Numbered from the stretch's first letter, positions 47,343 through 59,499 are shown. The stretch: 64,000 bases of DNA from Chromobotia macracanthus (GCA_036877525.1 JAZGTH010000059.1:3410001-3474000), one strand, 5' to 3'. Numbers and translations are program-made. The notes: generated by a model not told the origin, from the letters alone.

Positions 47343-48560
47343 GCTCATAAAACAGGCCCTGTGTGGGGTTTAAATTACCAGACCCCAGTGCCTAGAAAAC
47401 TTTGCCTAACAGACTACAATACACTTCCTCACAGATTTACAGACAGAGAAAATGAGAGAGAGAAACATTGCGAGACACAAAATGAGACGTGTACTCAACA
47501 TCACTGCTAAACTTTAAATTATTCTCTGAAACCTGTCAGCGTCTTTATACATTACGGTTCATCTGGGTCGCTGTCTGGCTCTACTGGGGCCTCATTTTAC
47601 GTGGTTCTCAGGTAACGAGTAAGTTTCAAATATACATGAGGTTTCACAGCCTGTACAGACTCCATTCCAGCTTGGTTTTGTAGTTATTTTCAGACTTTGG
47701 TTTTCATAAATGTTATACTTTTAAAGAAATTTAGGATTAGTTTAAAGACCCTGATGATTGTAGTTTTTGTTTGGGTAGGATGTTTTGAAGGGCATTTTTT
47801 AAACAGCCAATAGGCTTTTGTTATGTTTATGACATACACTAGCATATAGATGCCCTCAGAGCTTAATGACATGGACTGAAAACCTTCACATGCAGGTTGA
47901 GATTAGAATCTATAAATAAAGCCTGTTAGTAGCTCCATGTTAGCAATAAGCCCAGTGTTTAGAAGTGGTCATTGCTCTCAACCACAACCTGACAAACAAT
48001 CCATCTGTGTCTAAATATAAACTTTCATATTTTTATAAAGGCTTTTCATCTTTATCACAATAAGCAGAGCTTGAATTTTGTGCTATTTACATGCTTACCG
48101 CCTCTTCATGAATGGGTTGAACAATGGTCATGCCAACTTCAGGCAGAGAGGAAATCTGCCCATGTTTCTCTTTCTTTCATATGCCCCCTTCCTGCTTTTA
48201 TCTGATTAGCTGACAGCTAACAGGCATTGTTTGTTCACAATAACCCTGGACCACCATCAGACGTAACGGAGAACCTTCAGGTGTTGGACTGAATTGTTGA
48301 GCCAGACAGCAAATATGTTCTTCCTCACCATCAGCTGAGCTGTTCTCAGAGTCACGTTTCTAACACCTGCAAAACCTGCTGTACAAATCTATATGCACCT
48401 ATATCAAAGCGAAACAGCTATCAAAACTTTTTTTCTTTTCAAAGGACCTTTAACAAACACGGGGGTCAAACAAGGATGCTGTATTGCAGATGCCTGAGGC
48501 ATCAGGTGTTGAGGTGCTGTACCCAAGGCCAGGAGATTTTACAAGGGAGCAGTAAATCTT
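47343..48560. other. Non-coding stretch
   Basis: A plus-strand frame at 47489-47683 includes a hydrophobic run between an acceptor-like 'cctgtcag' and a donor-like 'cag/gtaacg', judged chance. The rest is plain unique sequence. Confidence 0.5.
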
Positions 48561-48860
48561 GGGTTTAAATCATCGCTGTAATCATCATTTATTAGGGAGA
48601 GATTTGCACAAGTGTGCAGTGAGAAGCCCGTTGCATCAAGAACTCCACTGAACACCAGAGACCAGCAGCCCCATCAGCTCCGTCTCTTACTTGAGTGAGA
48701 TTTAGTTTCCTTTCGTGGTATTTAATGACTGCTTATTATGTTTCTCTGATTATCTCTCCATACTGAGTAATGGATGCAGAAATAACAGCGCTCTATATCT
48801 CTATATGAGCTCTTCTATTGAAACTCGCTGAAGGTAATATGCCATAAAGCAGCACAGATC
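48560..48860. promoter_or_regulatory. Candidate conserved non-coding island
   Basis: Repeat-poor, with 'catcatttattaggg', 'ggtatttaatgactgc' and 'gagtaatggatgcag'. Evenly spaced TAAT cores and no frame. Assigned on texture only. Confidence 0.22.
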
Positions 48861-48994
48861 ATAGTGAGGGTGAAAGGACAGTACATTGGTCGATCAATCC
48901 ACTTTTATGGGCCTTGTCTCCTCTCTTTCTCTTCGTTTGATCTTGCATTTCATATTCTCTCTTTATCCTTCCCTGCTTTTCCCCCAGCTAGACC

Positions 48995-49029
48995 TTAAAG
49001 GGGTAGTTCACCCAAAAATGAAAACCATT
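48995..49029 (+). mobile_element. Left terminus of a TTCACCC-type element, truncated
   Basis: 'ttaaaggggtagttcaccca' then 'aaaatgaaaa' matches the terminus of the element at 21126-21407. No inverted partner follows; the next 70 bases are 'aatcattta'-type AT repeats instead, so only one end survives. Confidence 0.8.
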
Positions 49030-50385
49030 TTTAATCATTTAATTAAATTATTTAATCATTTAAGTCATGCAGATTTCAATGAACAGTTTGATAGATGACA
49101 GAAGTTTAATTTTTATGCAATAATTTTAAAATACCATGTTTATAGAAAACAAGTGTTTCTTTTTTGTGCGTCAAGGTAGGAAATGTCATAATTTGTTGTG
49201 TATTAGCAAACATTCAACTTTGCGTGCTAAATTTCTGTTTATTTTAGGCCTTTTTATTAAATAACAGTAGGAAAAGAAGACAAGAAGTGCAAGCACATAT
49301 TCTTAACACAAGTCAGATTCGAATGTGTTGTCCATATGAGTGTCATGACTCAAAATGTCAGTTCACGTGTTAAACAATAGGTCACAGTTTCAGTATGTAG
49401 TCACATACTACATACCAAAGGACATAAACATCATCCACATACTTGTTGATTCTCTTTCTCCTGCTCTTGGTTTAATCTTGTTCCCTAGCTCTACTCGACA
49501 TAATTTTGTATTCTACCTCATACTCCTTACCTCAGAGGTAGAAATGACAGTAGATTCGTATCATCCCCCGACTCGCGACCTACCGTTGAAATACTTCATC
49601 AAGCCAATCGATAAAACAGTGGTGCGTTTCCACAGCTAATGTCAAGTGTCTGAGGACCCCCACCTTGATGCATTATTAAACGCGCGTACACAGACTCAAG
49701 GCAAAGACGTGGAACAGAAGCCCTGGTGAAATGAGCGCAAGAGCTGACAGAGAGAGAGAGAAAGGAGAGAAAACTTAATTGAAGCCTGATTACTGGCCCT
49801 TGGGAGGTTACAGTTTATTAATATGTCACTTTCAATAAAGACGCTCTCGTATTTAGATTCACTGTTACTATGGCAACTTCATTTCTTTTTTACTTTTCAC
49901 TTTTTTTCTCCCTGGGTGGAAGGAGAGGTTAACGACACAAATCCTCCTGACGCTCAGGTTGATTTTCAAACCCCTCTGTCTAACATAATCAGTGTCTCAC
50001 TTCTCTATGGTTCTGTCTTTGCCCCCAGAGCCAACTGTGGAAAGAGAGGAAATATTTTATGCCCGTTACTCATTATGTGTTCAATCTTTCAGGGCAATGA
50101 AGGGCCCGCATTTAAATGGGTTCTGAAATATGGCTGAAGATTCACATTGTCTTGATGCACAGGTTCCTATAGGAAGTCAGTGTAATTATATTCTAATGTA
50201 ATAAATATTCAGTGTAATTAAAATACAAATATATTAGTTTATATTTTATGAAAACTAAAGTACTTTCTGCAATTATTATAGATCTACATCTTTACTGCAC
50301 TTTAAATTACAGATGAGATTTAATCTCACTTGTCTCTCCTAGGCAGAAAATACATTTTATTGAGCAAATGGTAATTTCTGTGTTT
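49030..50385. other. Non-coding stretch
   Basis: Frames of 94 and 104 codons (49355-49639 and 49823-50137) without domains. A GA-rich patch is at 49750-49765. Nothing else recognised. Confidence 0.55.
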
Positions 50386-50716
50386 TAGATGTTTCTCCTG
50401 AAATAACCCAGAAGTCTTAATTGTCTCCACCAAAAATTCAGAAGAGATATCAACAGTCACAAACTGAGCTTAGATTTGCCAAGTCTGCAATAAAAAGCCA
50501 ATATTATTGAAGATTTTCAATGTTCAGTAATATTTCCAGATTTTATTAGCTATACAAATTATATTACAACCATCACATGCATCTATTTCTAATTCATCTA
50601 AGCAATTTTGAGAGAAATCTCTGAGACAAAGTTGATACTTAAATGAAACACAACTGAGAACATAACCTCCTGAGTTATGAAAGAGCAATCGCTGAGCAAT
50701 AACATTTTCCTCTGGG
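50386..50716 (+). repeat. Local dispersed repeat family, member A
   Basis: Colinear with the reverse complement of 53791-54010. Shared blocks in order include 'aacccagaa' near 50405, 'ttcagaagagatatcaac', 'tgagcttagatttgcc', 'gtctgcaataaaaa', 'gagacaaagttgatacttaa', 'atgaaacac' and 'tgaaagagcaa'. Member A has about 110 extra bases between the 'caataaaaagcc' and 'gagagaaat' blocks. Non-coding, old and diverged; probably a transposon relic. Confidence 0.75.
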
Positions 50717-50787
50717 GTATGCTCAGAAGGTTAAACATATTTGTTGTTCAGCTGTTAAACATTTTAAAGTAAAAAAAAAGAATACTT

Positions 50788-50802
50788 AGTGCACCTTTAA
50801 AT
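50788..50802 (-). mobile_element. TTAAAGGTGCACTAAGTATT-type terminus
   Basis: Read on the minus strand this is 'atttaaaggtgcact' followed by 'aagtattc', the end of a common teleost miniature element, related to pieces at 26209 and 58733. Only the terminus is recognisable; it may close the element that contains member A. Confidence 0.35.
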
Positions 50803-52224
50803 TGATCGATTTCCTGTCACACACAGCATCCTGTCACTTTCTACAGTACATCTGATTTGTATTGACTGGCTGTATGAATGAGGTGCTGCATTCATGCAGT
50901 GCTTTTTCAAACCCTGTGTTTTTTACCAGCGCGGTCAGCAGCACTCACCTCTATGACACAATAGCAGCAGCTGTGGTTCTCTGCTCACCTCCAATCGACT
51001 GTTTAACGGAAAATGGACAGGTGATTTTTGCAGCTTGTAGGTGGTGAATTATTGAGAGTCACTGGGGAAAACTGGGGTTAGAGACAGGTAAATACCTGCC
51101 GTTATGAGCAGACAACATCCTGTAGCATTTTGGACCACCAGAAAATCTCTTATGATATATGATCATTGATATATGATACAATCATTATCATATACAGTAG
51201 TGTTGGATTGAAACATACATATTGTATTGTTATGTAAACTGGGTAAAAGCTATTGGGTTCTCTCACAGAGTGAAAGCCTGAATATCACAGTAGGCCTCCC
51301 AGCCAGATCGAGCCCAGGCATGGCCACAAACACTCTGACAGAGAGATTTCCGCTGTCTCTGTTAAAGCAGTGGTGGCAAGCTGTGTGTGAAGAGAGGATT
51401 ATTTCTCCTGAAATGGAGCCGGTTTGTCTATTGTCTAGCTGATGTGCCTCCTGCCACTTCACTTTTCTAGTCCTTCATAAAGTCAGTGTCAGTTCCAGAC
51501 CAACATAATAGAACCCCAAAGAGTCTTTCTAAAGCCCAACCGCTCCACCCACGTACCGTTAACCTCTCTTAAAAAAGGGGCAGAATCGAGTTTGTGCCAA
51601 TTTTAGTTTGATTCACTGCAGAAATGGATGTTTATCTGAATATTTGCAATGGGTTTTGTCACTTCCAAAACAACATTTTCCATGAACGCATTAACTGCAG
51701 CAGAAACAGTTTTATTTAGAAAGAGCCATTGTGTTGGGGGAAAAATGGGCTCCCTCTGGTGTTTGAATGTTCTACTCTGTGGCTGACATTGTGATTGCTT
51801 TTTGTGCTACAATGATTTCAAATGGGACTTTAGCTAAACCATCCACCCCAGAAGTATTTTCTTTTCCAGATCTGTGTAATCCTTTAGTGTGATGTCATGC
51901 ATTTCAGGTTTCTTAAAATAGCCATTGAGCCGTCTCTATTTATAGCAAATGACGCAGTTACCGTTAGTGTGGTATCGTGAGGAAAAAGGTGTCATTGTGT
52001 GTATTTACATAAGATGCTGGCTTTGGGTATTTGTTGATTAACATTTGATGTGTTTTTGTGGGTATTTAGCTGGTGTATATTACACCCTGTATGGCTGTAA
52101 AACTGTTGCCTGCTTTGTATTGAATGCTTTTTCAATGTGTAATGTGTACGCCTCTTCTGGTGTGTGTGCGTCGTTGTGTGCCATGTTTTTGTGTCTGTGA
52201 ATTTGGCCTGGAAGTTTGTTATCT
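50803..52224. other. Non-coding stretch
   Basis: Opposed 70-71 codon frames at 51227-51462 have no domain. 'catatgatcattgatatatgat' near 51155-51178 is a small near-palindrome. Nothing else recognised. Confidence 0.55.
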
Positions 52225-52510
52225 GCAATGCTTTAGTGGCACTGAGCTCACTTCCTCCATCAGAGACCCAGACCCCTGTAGGTAAGTTCCCCGGACTTGC
52301 CTCTCCCAGAGGAATTCTCCGACAGGAAGTGGCACAATAGCCAGTCCATTAGCTCCTATTAGATTGCACCTGCCTGCCACAGCAGGGCCAAAATAAGCAA
52401 CCGGCAGCATTTCCTGTCTGAGCTCATAGCACCAGGGCTGGCGCGCTGTGAAATCACTCTGGGAGCAATCGAGTCTTACACAAAACGGTAGCCCAGGCCC
52501 CTGGGGCAGA
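52225..52510. promoter_or_regulatory. Candidate conserved non-coding island with a strong plus-strand donor
   Basis: A balanced-composition, repeat-free block just upstream of a TG microsatellite. Includes 'ccattagctcctattagatt', 'gacaggaagtggcac' (ETS-type GGAAGT) and a TAG/gtaagtt donor at about 52280. The only acceptor nearby, 'cacttcctccatcag', would leave an 18-base exon. Could be a conserved enhancer or a micro-exon region; conservation not tested. Confidence 0.28.
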
Positions 52511-52531
52511 CTATCAGAAGAAGTGATTAAC

Positions 52532-52533
<2 letters not shown>

Positions 52534-52567
<34 letters not shown>
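52534..52567. repeat. (TG)n microsatellite
   Basis: About 17 TG units; a shorter TG patch follows at 52680-52695. Confidence 0.97.
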
Positions 52568-52571
<4 letters not shown>

Positions 52572-53700
52572 TAACCATATATTGGGGACAAATTTGTACC
52601 CAAAATTCAGCAAAACCGGAAAAATCTGAGCAAACCCTCCATGATTTTGGAAGGCCTGCATGTGTATATGAGTTGTGTTTGTATGTGTGTGTGTTGGTCT
52701 GAGGTGGGTGTGAGAGAGTTAGTGCTGTCTCAGCATGAGCAGGAAGGCAGTGGGAGCAGAACTGAGTCAATCGCTTTAGATTGTGCTGATGGACAGGAAT
52801 GTTTTCCGACTGCTGTTTCCATCTGAGGTGAGATAGACAGGCAAACTGCCCACATCATCAAGCCATGAAAATATGATCACACAATTACTTATCCAATAAA
52901 AGGTCTGTCTATCAGTTTTTCTGTCCGTGCTTATAGATTCTACACTATTCTACACTGCACTTCTGTTCTTTATGAATGTTTTCTTTTTTCACATTTGTTT
53001 TGTCCTCCGGTCACAAGTTTGTACACACCTCAGAATTAAAAAATTGTCCCCTGTCCCAGATCAATAAACATCAAATATACATCAGATAAATAAATTTCTT
53101 TTCTGTACCTGATTGATACACTGTGGGTTGAGAATCAGTGGCGATTCCACTCAAACACTCAAACTTGCTAATGAAAATTTGTTACTGTTGGCATGACACC
53201 ATGTTCTCAGTTCCTGCGTATTATATCCTGATCAGAACTTTGTACTACTAAACAAGTGCTAGACTTATTTTTGGCTCACACATGCTTCAATTGTGTTTGC
53301 AAGTACATGCATAAACTTCATAAACAACCCGATCAAACAAATCATCCTATTTGGCCTACTTTACATCCTATGGCATACTTTCTCACTACAGACCCAAGTG
53401 CCGTATGTATTTTTCCATGACCTGCAAAATAGCTACATGCTGCTGTCATTGAATCACACACTGATGCAAGAAACGGTTGGTGTCACAAACTCTGAGAAAA
53501 AAAATTGACATCTGTGATTTCTCTGTCTGTCATACAATGTTCAACTATTTTAGACTGTAATTGAACCAATATGAATTCAGATTGAATACACTTCCAAATG
53601 ATGCGGTCTGAATGCAAATCAAATCTCATCACTCAAACAGGGATAGATTTCACTCTTTTACTATAAGCTTATGCAGGAGTTTTAGGGGTATATAATACCT
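52568..53700. other. Non-coding stretch
   Basis: Only frames of 61-84 codons driven partly by TG repeats. No gene or transposon recognised. Confidence 0.55.
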
Positions 53701-53706
53701 AAAATC

Positions 53707-53736
53707 AATCTGTTCAATTTTTTAATTGAACAGATT
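53707..53736. repeat. Perfect 13-bp hairpin
   Basis: aatctgttcaatt (53707-53719) and aattgaacagatt (53724-53736) pair perfectly around a tttt loop. AT-rich direct repeats ('attaaa..aagattaaaa') follow. Too AT-rich and short to be called a microRNA precursor. Confidence 0.9.
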
Positions 53737-53790
53737 AAAGTTTTTAAATTAAAAAGATTAAAAACCGACCACAGAATTAATCTATTCCTA

Positions 53791-54010
53791 GCAGAACATT
53801 TTATTGAGAGAGGTTGCTCTTTCAAAGCTAACGAGATTTGATGAGATCGTGTTTCATTTAAGTATCAACTTCGTCTCAAACGACTTTTGATTGCAGACAT
53901 AGCATATCTGAGCTCAGTATGTGGCATTGTTGAGATCTTTTCTGAAACTCAAATCGAGACATTTGTGAGATTTCTGGGTCTTTTTCTCAAGAGAAATATC
54001 TGAGATGGAA
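53791..54010 (-). repeat. Local dispersed repeat family, member B (inverted)
   Basis: The reverse complement aligns block by block with 50386-50716. Its second half also matches 32629-32732, and 'tgagatcttttctgaaactc' matches 5717-5739. With the ends of A and B about 3.1 kb apart in opposite orientation, the pair forms a large inverted repeat. No open frame of transposase type. Confidence 0.75.
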
Positions 54011-55200
54011 AGACTTAAGCCAAAACTTTCCATTTGCTGTTTTTTTAATCTCATTACAGCAATAATTGGTTTAATAATCTGTAAGAGATTAGCATGTGTT
54101 GTTGTTTTCCCCAATACGTTATTCTGCAGCATGCAAATTTTGTATGCTCGTATTTACACCAGGGTGCAAGTAATATCTGCCATTATTTACACTTACTGTA
54201 AAGAGCATCTACATTCCTTTACACCTGGTGTAAATAGCCTCTGCATTTTTTCATAGCATCATTTTAAAAGGCATCTGTCAGCAGGAGTAATACTGCTCGA
54301 GCTTCTGGAATTTCAGCTGTCAACTTATGAGTCTGTGAATTTCGAAATGGAAATCAATATAAAATTTGTTGCCTCGCAGGGTGGTTGTCATTTATTGTGG
54401 CAGGTGTAGTTGATGTTATGGTTTAATAACCATGTATAATGGAAGAGATGTCAAACTTTGATGCAGATTCAAAATAGAGTGTTGTACAAACGCAAGCTTC
54501 TGGAGGGAGAAAATAAGGACAGCATTAGCCCAGTGCAGTTGTTAAATGTTCTGATTGCAAGTTTTCAGTGTTTTGCTGCGTTGTGAACTTGAACAGAAAT
54601 AGTAAACACTTTCTTTGACTTCATTAATATTCAGTTAATATAGATTCATTAACATTCATTAATATTCAATATAATGTTTTGATCATGTTTTGTTTTATCA
54701 TTAATGTTCGGTTGTCTTGTCGTGTTTGATTCATAATCAAGTATGTAACCAAATATTCAGGGTTGGGGTGCATCCAATGTAATCATGTCACCAATCACTG
54801 AAAAGCTAAAACGGCTACAACAATCAGTAGGGATGGGTTGGGGCGGAGCATGTCCTCCTCAGTGTCTGTGATGGTTACAATCCTGGGCATAATGATGTGT
54901 GTAGAAATAGAATATGAGGAGGCACAACAGAACAGACCAAAGCAGTTTAGCAATTTACGGTTTGTTTATACACATACAGTATACACAGCGTGGGTAAGGT
55001 GAGCTAGATTCTATTCAAGTTGTACACTAAGCAAGAAAGAGGTAAAGTAAGATGTAACACTATAACACGTTTCAGTTGATTGGACATATCCTGAAATAGA
55101 AGTCATTGATTCAAAACAAACAAACAAGAATAGTATTCAGTATCAAAATTACACGATTTTATGCATTGACAAATCACCATCATGTATTAAACAACAGAAT
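54011..55200. other. Non-coding stretch
   Basis: An 83-codon plus-strand frame without domains. 'cattaatattcagttaatatagattcattaacattcattaatattcaa' (54623-54670) is a run of related ATTCATTAA words. Nothing else recognised. Confidence 0.55.
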
Positions 55201-55204
55201 AGAC

Positions 55205-55680
55205 TGGGGTTAGTTGTCACCCTTTTTAAGTTTGAGTATGTCTCAGTGTAGAAATTTACTTTCAAATATGTTTTACTTTTTGCAGAGTTTTGGGCACAGA
55301 AAAGCTATTTAACAATGTCACCATTTTTGTCCAGGACAAAATTATAGTTCACAGAACAAGCTGACCTTTTGTGACAACATGCCCCAATAGCAAAACACAT
55401 GGGAACCTAGTCTTGCAGTAAATAGCCTATGATAGTCTATTTAATTGCTTTTTAGTGAACAATAATGAGGCACAAAATGATTTATGGATAAACGGTAAAA
55501 CAACAATCTGACCTGGCATTTATGAAATATACTCTTAATTGTCCTGAGAACTATTATTGCAAAAAAGAAAACAATTTAGCATATAAAATAAATATAATTA
55601 CATATCAAATGTGCACAATTTGTTAGATGTCAACTTACCACAGAGTCAACTTACCCAATAGCAGGGGTTACTCTTATGAG
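55205..55680. mobile_element. Probable decayed element with GGGGTTAGTTGTCACC / GTCAACTTACCC words
   Basis: 'ctggggttagttgtcaccct' at 55205 and, inverted in sense, 'gtgacaacatgcccca' (55371) and 'caacttacc' twice at 55631-55655 (in 'gtcaacttaccacagagtca') recur in this block. Clustering of GTTAGTTGTCACC and its complement is a feature I associate with a fish transposon family, but the ends are not clean. Confidence 0.35.
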
Positions 55681-58276
55681 TCGCAATGCTTGCATATATG
55701 TTGCATTTGTGTGTTTCAGCATGCATTCATGTAAAAGGACTGTTTCTTTTACACACAATCTGTTTAAAAGTCTATCACAGAGATAAAGCCATTTCTGTGC
55801 CGTAATATTAATAGCATACAGTTTGATTTTCCCAATCTATGCTGCCAATTGGCCAGATCCCCTACACACATACACAAACACAACCTGTCATCTTTATATT
55901 TAAGTCTTTTGATAGTCATTTTATAGCACTCCTAACAATAAAACATGTTTCAAAGCAGCTTTACCTGAAACAGAGTTATAGGTTACAATAGTAATTTTAT
56001 GCATTTATTAGATTAGGATTAATCAGCATGGATATAAATAGTCTTCTTTTTGACATGGTTATGTCACTCAAACTGATCATTCACAATTGGGCCAAAGATA
56101 CAATCACATTTAATCATAAAGGCTCTAGATGGATTGTATTGTTTAATGTTAGAATAGCACTCCATTTGACCTAATTCAATTGCTTTATGTCTTTTCTCTT
56201 TTGTTCTCTTATTCTTTTATCTTATACTGCAAACACACAGACTGTTCTCTATTCTCTAGCTCATTCTAGTCACTGTGTGTGTGTGTTCTACACTAAATAT
56301 CAGTCTTGGCTGAAAAACATTTTGTTGCCCTGACATTTGACCTTTGTACAATGTTGTCCTGTTTTCTGCATTTTTTTCCCCTATTTTTTTCAGAAATACT
56401 GTTTGACTGACAAACAGTTTCTTAGAGGACCTAACAAGTGTCAAATTGTAATGTGAAACAAGCATAAATAAATTCTAATATCTTACATTACAACACGGTG
56501 ACCACAGAGACAAATTCCTATGAGGGAATTCTGTATTATTTCTCCCTAGAGACCAATAGGATATTTTAACCCCCTGATGGAAGGAGAGAGAGGGAGAGTG
56601 CAACAGACAAGTTCACTGCTTTTATCTAATAAGCACAAAACAGATAAATATTCTAACATATTTATGCCTCTAACAATTTTTTAAGGGTTTTTTTTAGCTC
56701 TGCATCAGTCGTAATGTGACATTGAAACCTAGGCAGACTACTCTATGTTTAATAATATATTTAATATCAATATTTATATCTGCCTTAAAAACATTTTTTA
56801 AAAATAGGCTGAAGCTTATCTGACGGAGTAATAACTGTCCTCACAAATTCATAAAAGTGTGCCAATCCGATTTCTCTCTTCAGTAATCCCTCTGGTGTCC
56901 CCTAGTTACTCTGACGGTTGTCCTGGTTACATTCTGCAGTCTGGTTACCAGCCTGCAGTCCCTGCAGCAGACAAAATGTAGACTAGGTTATCTCAGAAGA
57001 TATCCTCCCTTCACTGTCCACAAAAGGGCTGGATATACCACACTGACCAAGGCTTGATTCATTACCACTCTCTTGGCTGAACATCTCTGGAGCGCCAGGC
57101 CACTGAGGTCTGACTCCCTTTCCTGCTAGGAAGTCCTTCAGTGGGCTAAAGACGGTGAGGTAATGTTGGCAAGATTACACATGCTTTTCAATAAGGGTCA
57201 TGGATCTGTATGGTTCACTGCTTGGGTTGGGTGTACACCCTAAATGCTGTCATACCCTTTAACCTGTAAGCATATGGTGTGAGTCAGTGGTTCATAATAC
57301 CATATGCTTTCTTTCAAAGTTCAAACTTTACAGCAGAACTATGCTGATCATATTTAATACGACCATTTTGTACATTTAAATAGTTACATTTATTTTATTG
57401 GAGTCGCATGAAAGTGGGAAGTTAACATGGTAAAAATAGCGCTATTAAAAGTGTAACAGATTTAAGATCAGAACGCTAAAAAGTCCTGTAGACAAGTCTT
57501 TATGTCTTACACAACTTTAATTTATCAAATACATTCATCCTAATGAACGGTTTAGACAGATTTACTGGAATGTAATACAAAAATAGTGATAAACTAAAAG
57601 ATGTTAGCAATGATATAAAAATAAGCGGTTAACATAATTGTTTTGGTTAAATTGAATAAACATGTCTGTTTAAAATTTATCAGTGTTCCCTTTCTTGTCC
57701 CTCCAGGAGCCCCAGAAAATGTTTTGACTAAACGAATAATAAACAGCAGTATTAGCTTTCGGTGTGATATATACAACTGTATTACGTCAACTTTAATTTC
57801 ACGCCTAATCTTGAGGTCATATTAAAAGGCACATGCTGTTTTTTCTTCTGGCCTTGTCATTTATTTAAAGAAGCGGCAAGTTATAAGAAAGAAAGAACCA
57901 GCGAATGGTGATACGCAGCAGGCGTGAAGGGTGCACATGTCTGAGGAAAGTAATGAAGAGAGGGAGGGATTGAAAGGTAGAGGTCAACAGTCTTGATAGA
58001 CTGTGAGACTTAACTAAATCTTCCTCCGTTTCATTTAAAAAATGTTCTTTTCTACAGCTGTCTGCCAGAAAGGGAGGAAACTAAGTAGTAGATGACAGAA
58101 AAACTGCGCAGAACAAATGAAACTTTGACGGAAGCTGAGCTTGCAGTCTTTTACGAGGCTGTTAGATGTGTTTCATGTTAAGAGAGCTTAAGCGTCTTTT
58201 GTTGGTTGCTAGAACCCAATCCCTGATAAGCTATAAGCTTGACCTAATCTTGTGTGTGCACGCACAACACAAATGC
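55681..58276. other. Non-coding stretch
   Basis: No gene recognised. A 60-codon plus-strand frame at 57643-57825 includes GAPENVLTKRIINSSIS, superficially like the start of a fibronectin III domain (see findings). (GA)n traces occur at 56583-56598. 57860-58200 is repeat-poor and CpG-bearing. Confidence 0.5.
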
Positions 58277-58446
58277 CATTTTTTACATTTCTATGCAGTT
58301 AGCAGATACTGTTATACAAAGTGACCCACAGTGCCGTGCATTCATGTTCCTATACATCTGACTACTAAGGCAATATGTTCCCATGGTATCAAACCCAAGA
58401 CCTTGGTTTTGCTAGCGTCATGCCCTGCCAATTTAGTTATAGGAAC
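58277..58446 (-). mobile_element. tRNA-derived SINE, minus strand, decayed
   Basis: On the minus strand, from 58446, the sequence runs 'gttcctataactaaattggc' (A-box region), 'gcatgacgctagcaaaacc' and 'gtcttgggtttgatacc' (B-box-like). This has the form of the tRNA-like head of a cyprinid SINE. The body ends near 58277 with a 'tctgctaactgcatagaaatg' tail, the degenerate version of the TCTGCCAAATGCATAAATG tail seen in many fish SINEs. Point changes in both boxes suggest it is inactive. The 125-codon plus-strand frame at 58331-58708 overlaps it and is not a gene. Confidence 0.75.
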
Positions 58447-59499
58447 ATTACAAACCTTCATTGTAAACAGTTTCCAATATGCCAAATATCAGTTTCAGGT
58501 CCTACATAGAGCTGTCTTTAGTCAGGGCCCATACAGATTTATATGCAGTGATTGTTTGGCCTTCAGGCTGACAGATCATAATAACACACATCAGTTGGTG
58601 TCAGTGCCGCAGCCAGTCAGAAAACAGCACCATCGCCACACACATTTCACCGCTGTCCAGTACCGCCTAACAGAGGCACACCTGAGAACAGAAACAGACA
58701 GAATGTAAAAAGCAGACAGAAAAGAGTTATTTTAAAGGTGCAGTGCTGTTATTTGTGGAAAAAGGATATGAATAAACCTAAAGACTCTGCTGGTAATCCA
58801 TCTCTGACCTGACCCTCACATTGAAAGGTTATTTGGTCTCCATCAAATCCTATCATGTATATTGCCATCCCACAATGCTTTGGGGTGGTGCTTCTTTGAA
58901 ACACTGTTTCTTTGTGTTCTTGTTTCTCTACGTGAGATTAAAGAGAGAATGGACATTATAGATGGGATTAAAGGTGTGTGTGTGTAAGTAAAAAGATATT
59001 GCACTTCAGTGCATATTACAATATGTGAGGTGGGGTGCTAAAGTGACTTTAAAAGACTTTTTCTCTTGTGGAGTTTAACTCATAAAGGTCATTGTGCGTA
59101 GTTCCATTAAAAAAAGGAAGCAGATGCCAGAATTGGTATTTTGGTGTCTAGCACCAACTGTGGTTTGGAATATACTTGAAATGAGTCATTAACCATGGGA
59201 GAAATGTGTCTTTGGGAAGCAGATTTATCTTGGTTTGAGGAGCTTAGGACTGAGGAAATTAATAATTTAGCCCTTTTTTCACTCTGAGTAAAGGCCAGTA
59301 ATTTGCCCCTGAGGGTCATATTTGAAGTTTAATGGATTGTACTCTCTGTTGACTCATACACAGCCAGACCTGGTTAACACATATGTATCCTCAAAAGATG
59401 TTTGCATTACTTAAGTAACTTAAAGTAATGCATGATGAATATCAAGGCAGCTCTGTGAGAAAATAAAAACATAAAATATTCCTGGTTGAATACAACATC
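58447..59499. other. Non-coding stretch
   Basis: 'ttttaaaggtgcagtgctgt' at 58731-58750 resembles another TTAAAGGTGCA terminus. Otherwise unique DNA without supported features. Confidence 0.5.

Noticed and set aside
47521..47612. Acceptor/donor-like bracket around a hydrophobic peptide (RLYTLRFIWVAVWLYWGLIL)
   Set aside because: The acceptor lacks a good pyrimidine tract and the donor is cag/gtaacg. A 24-residue hydrophobic run is not diagnostic.
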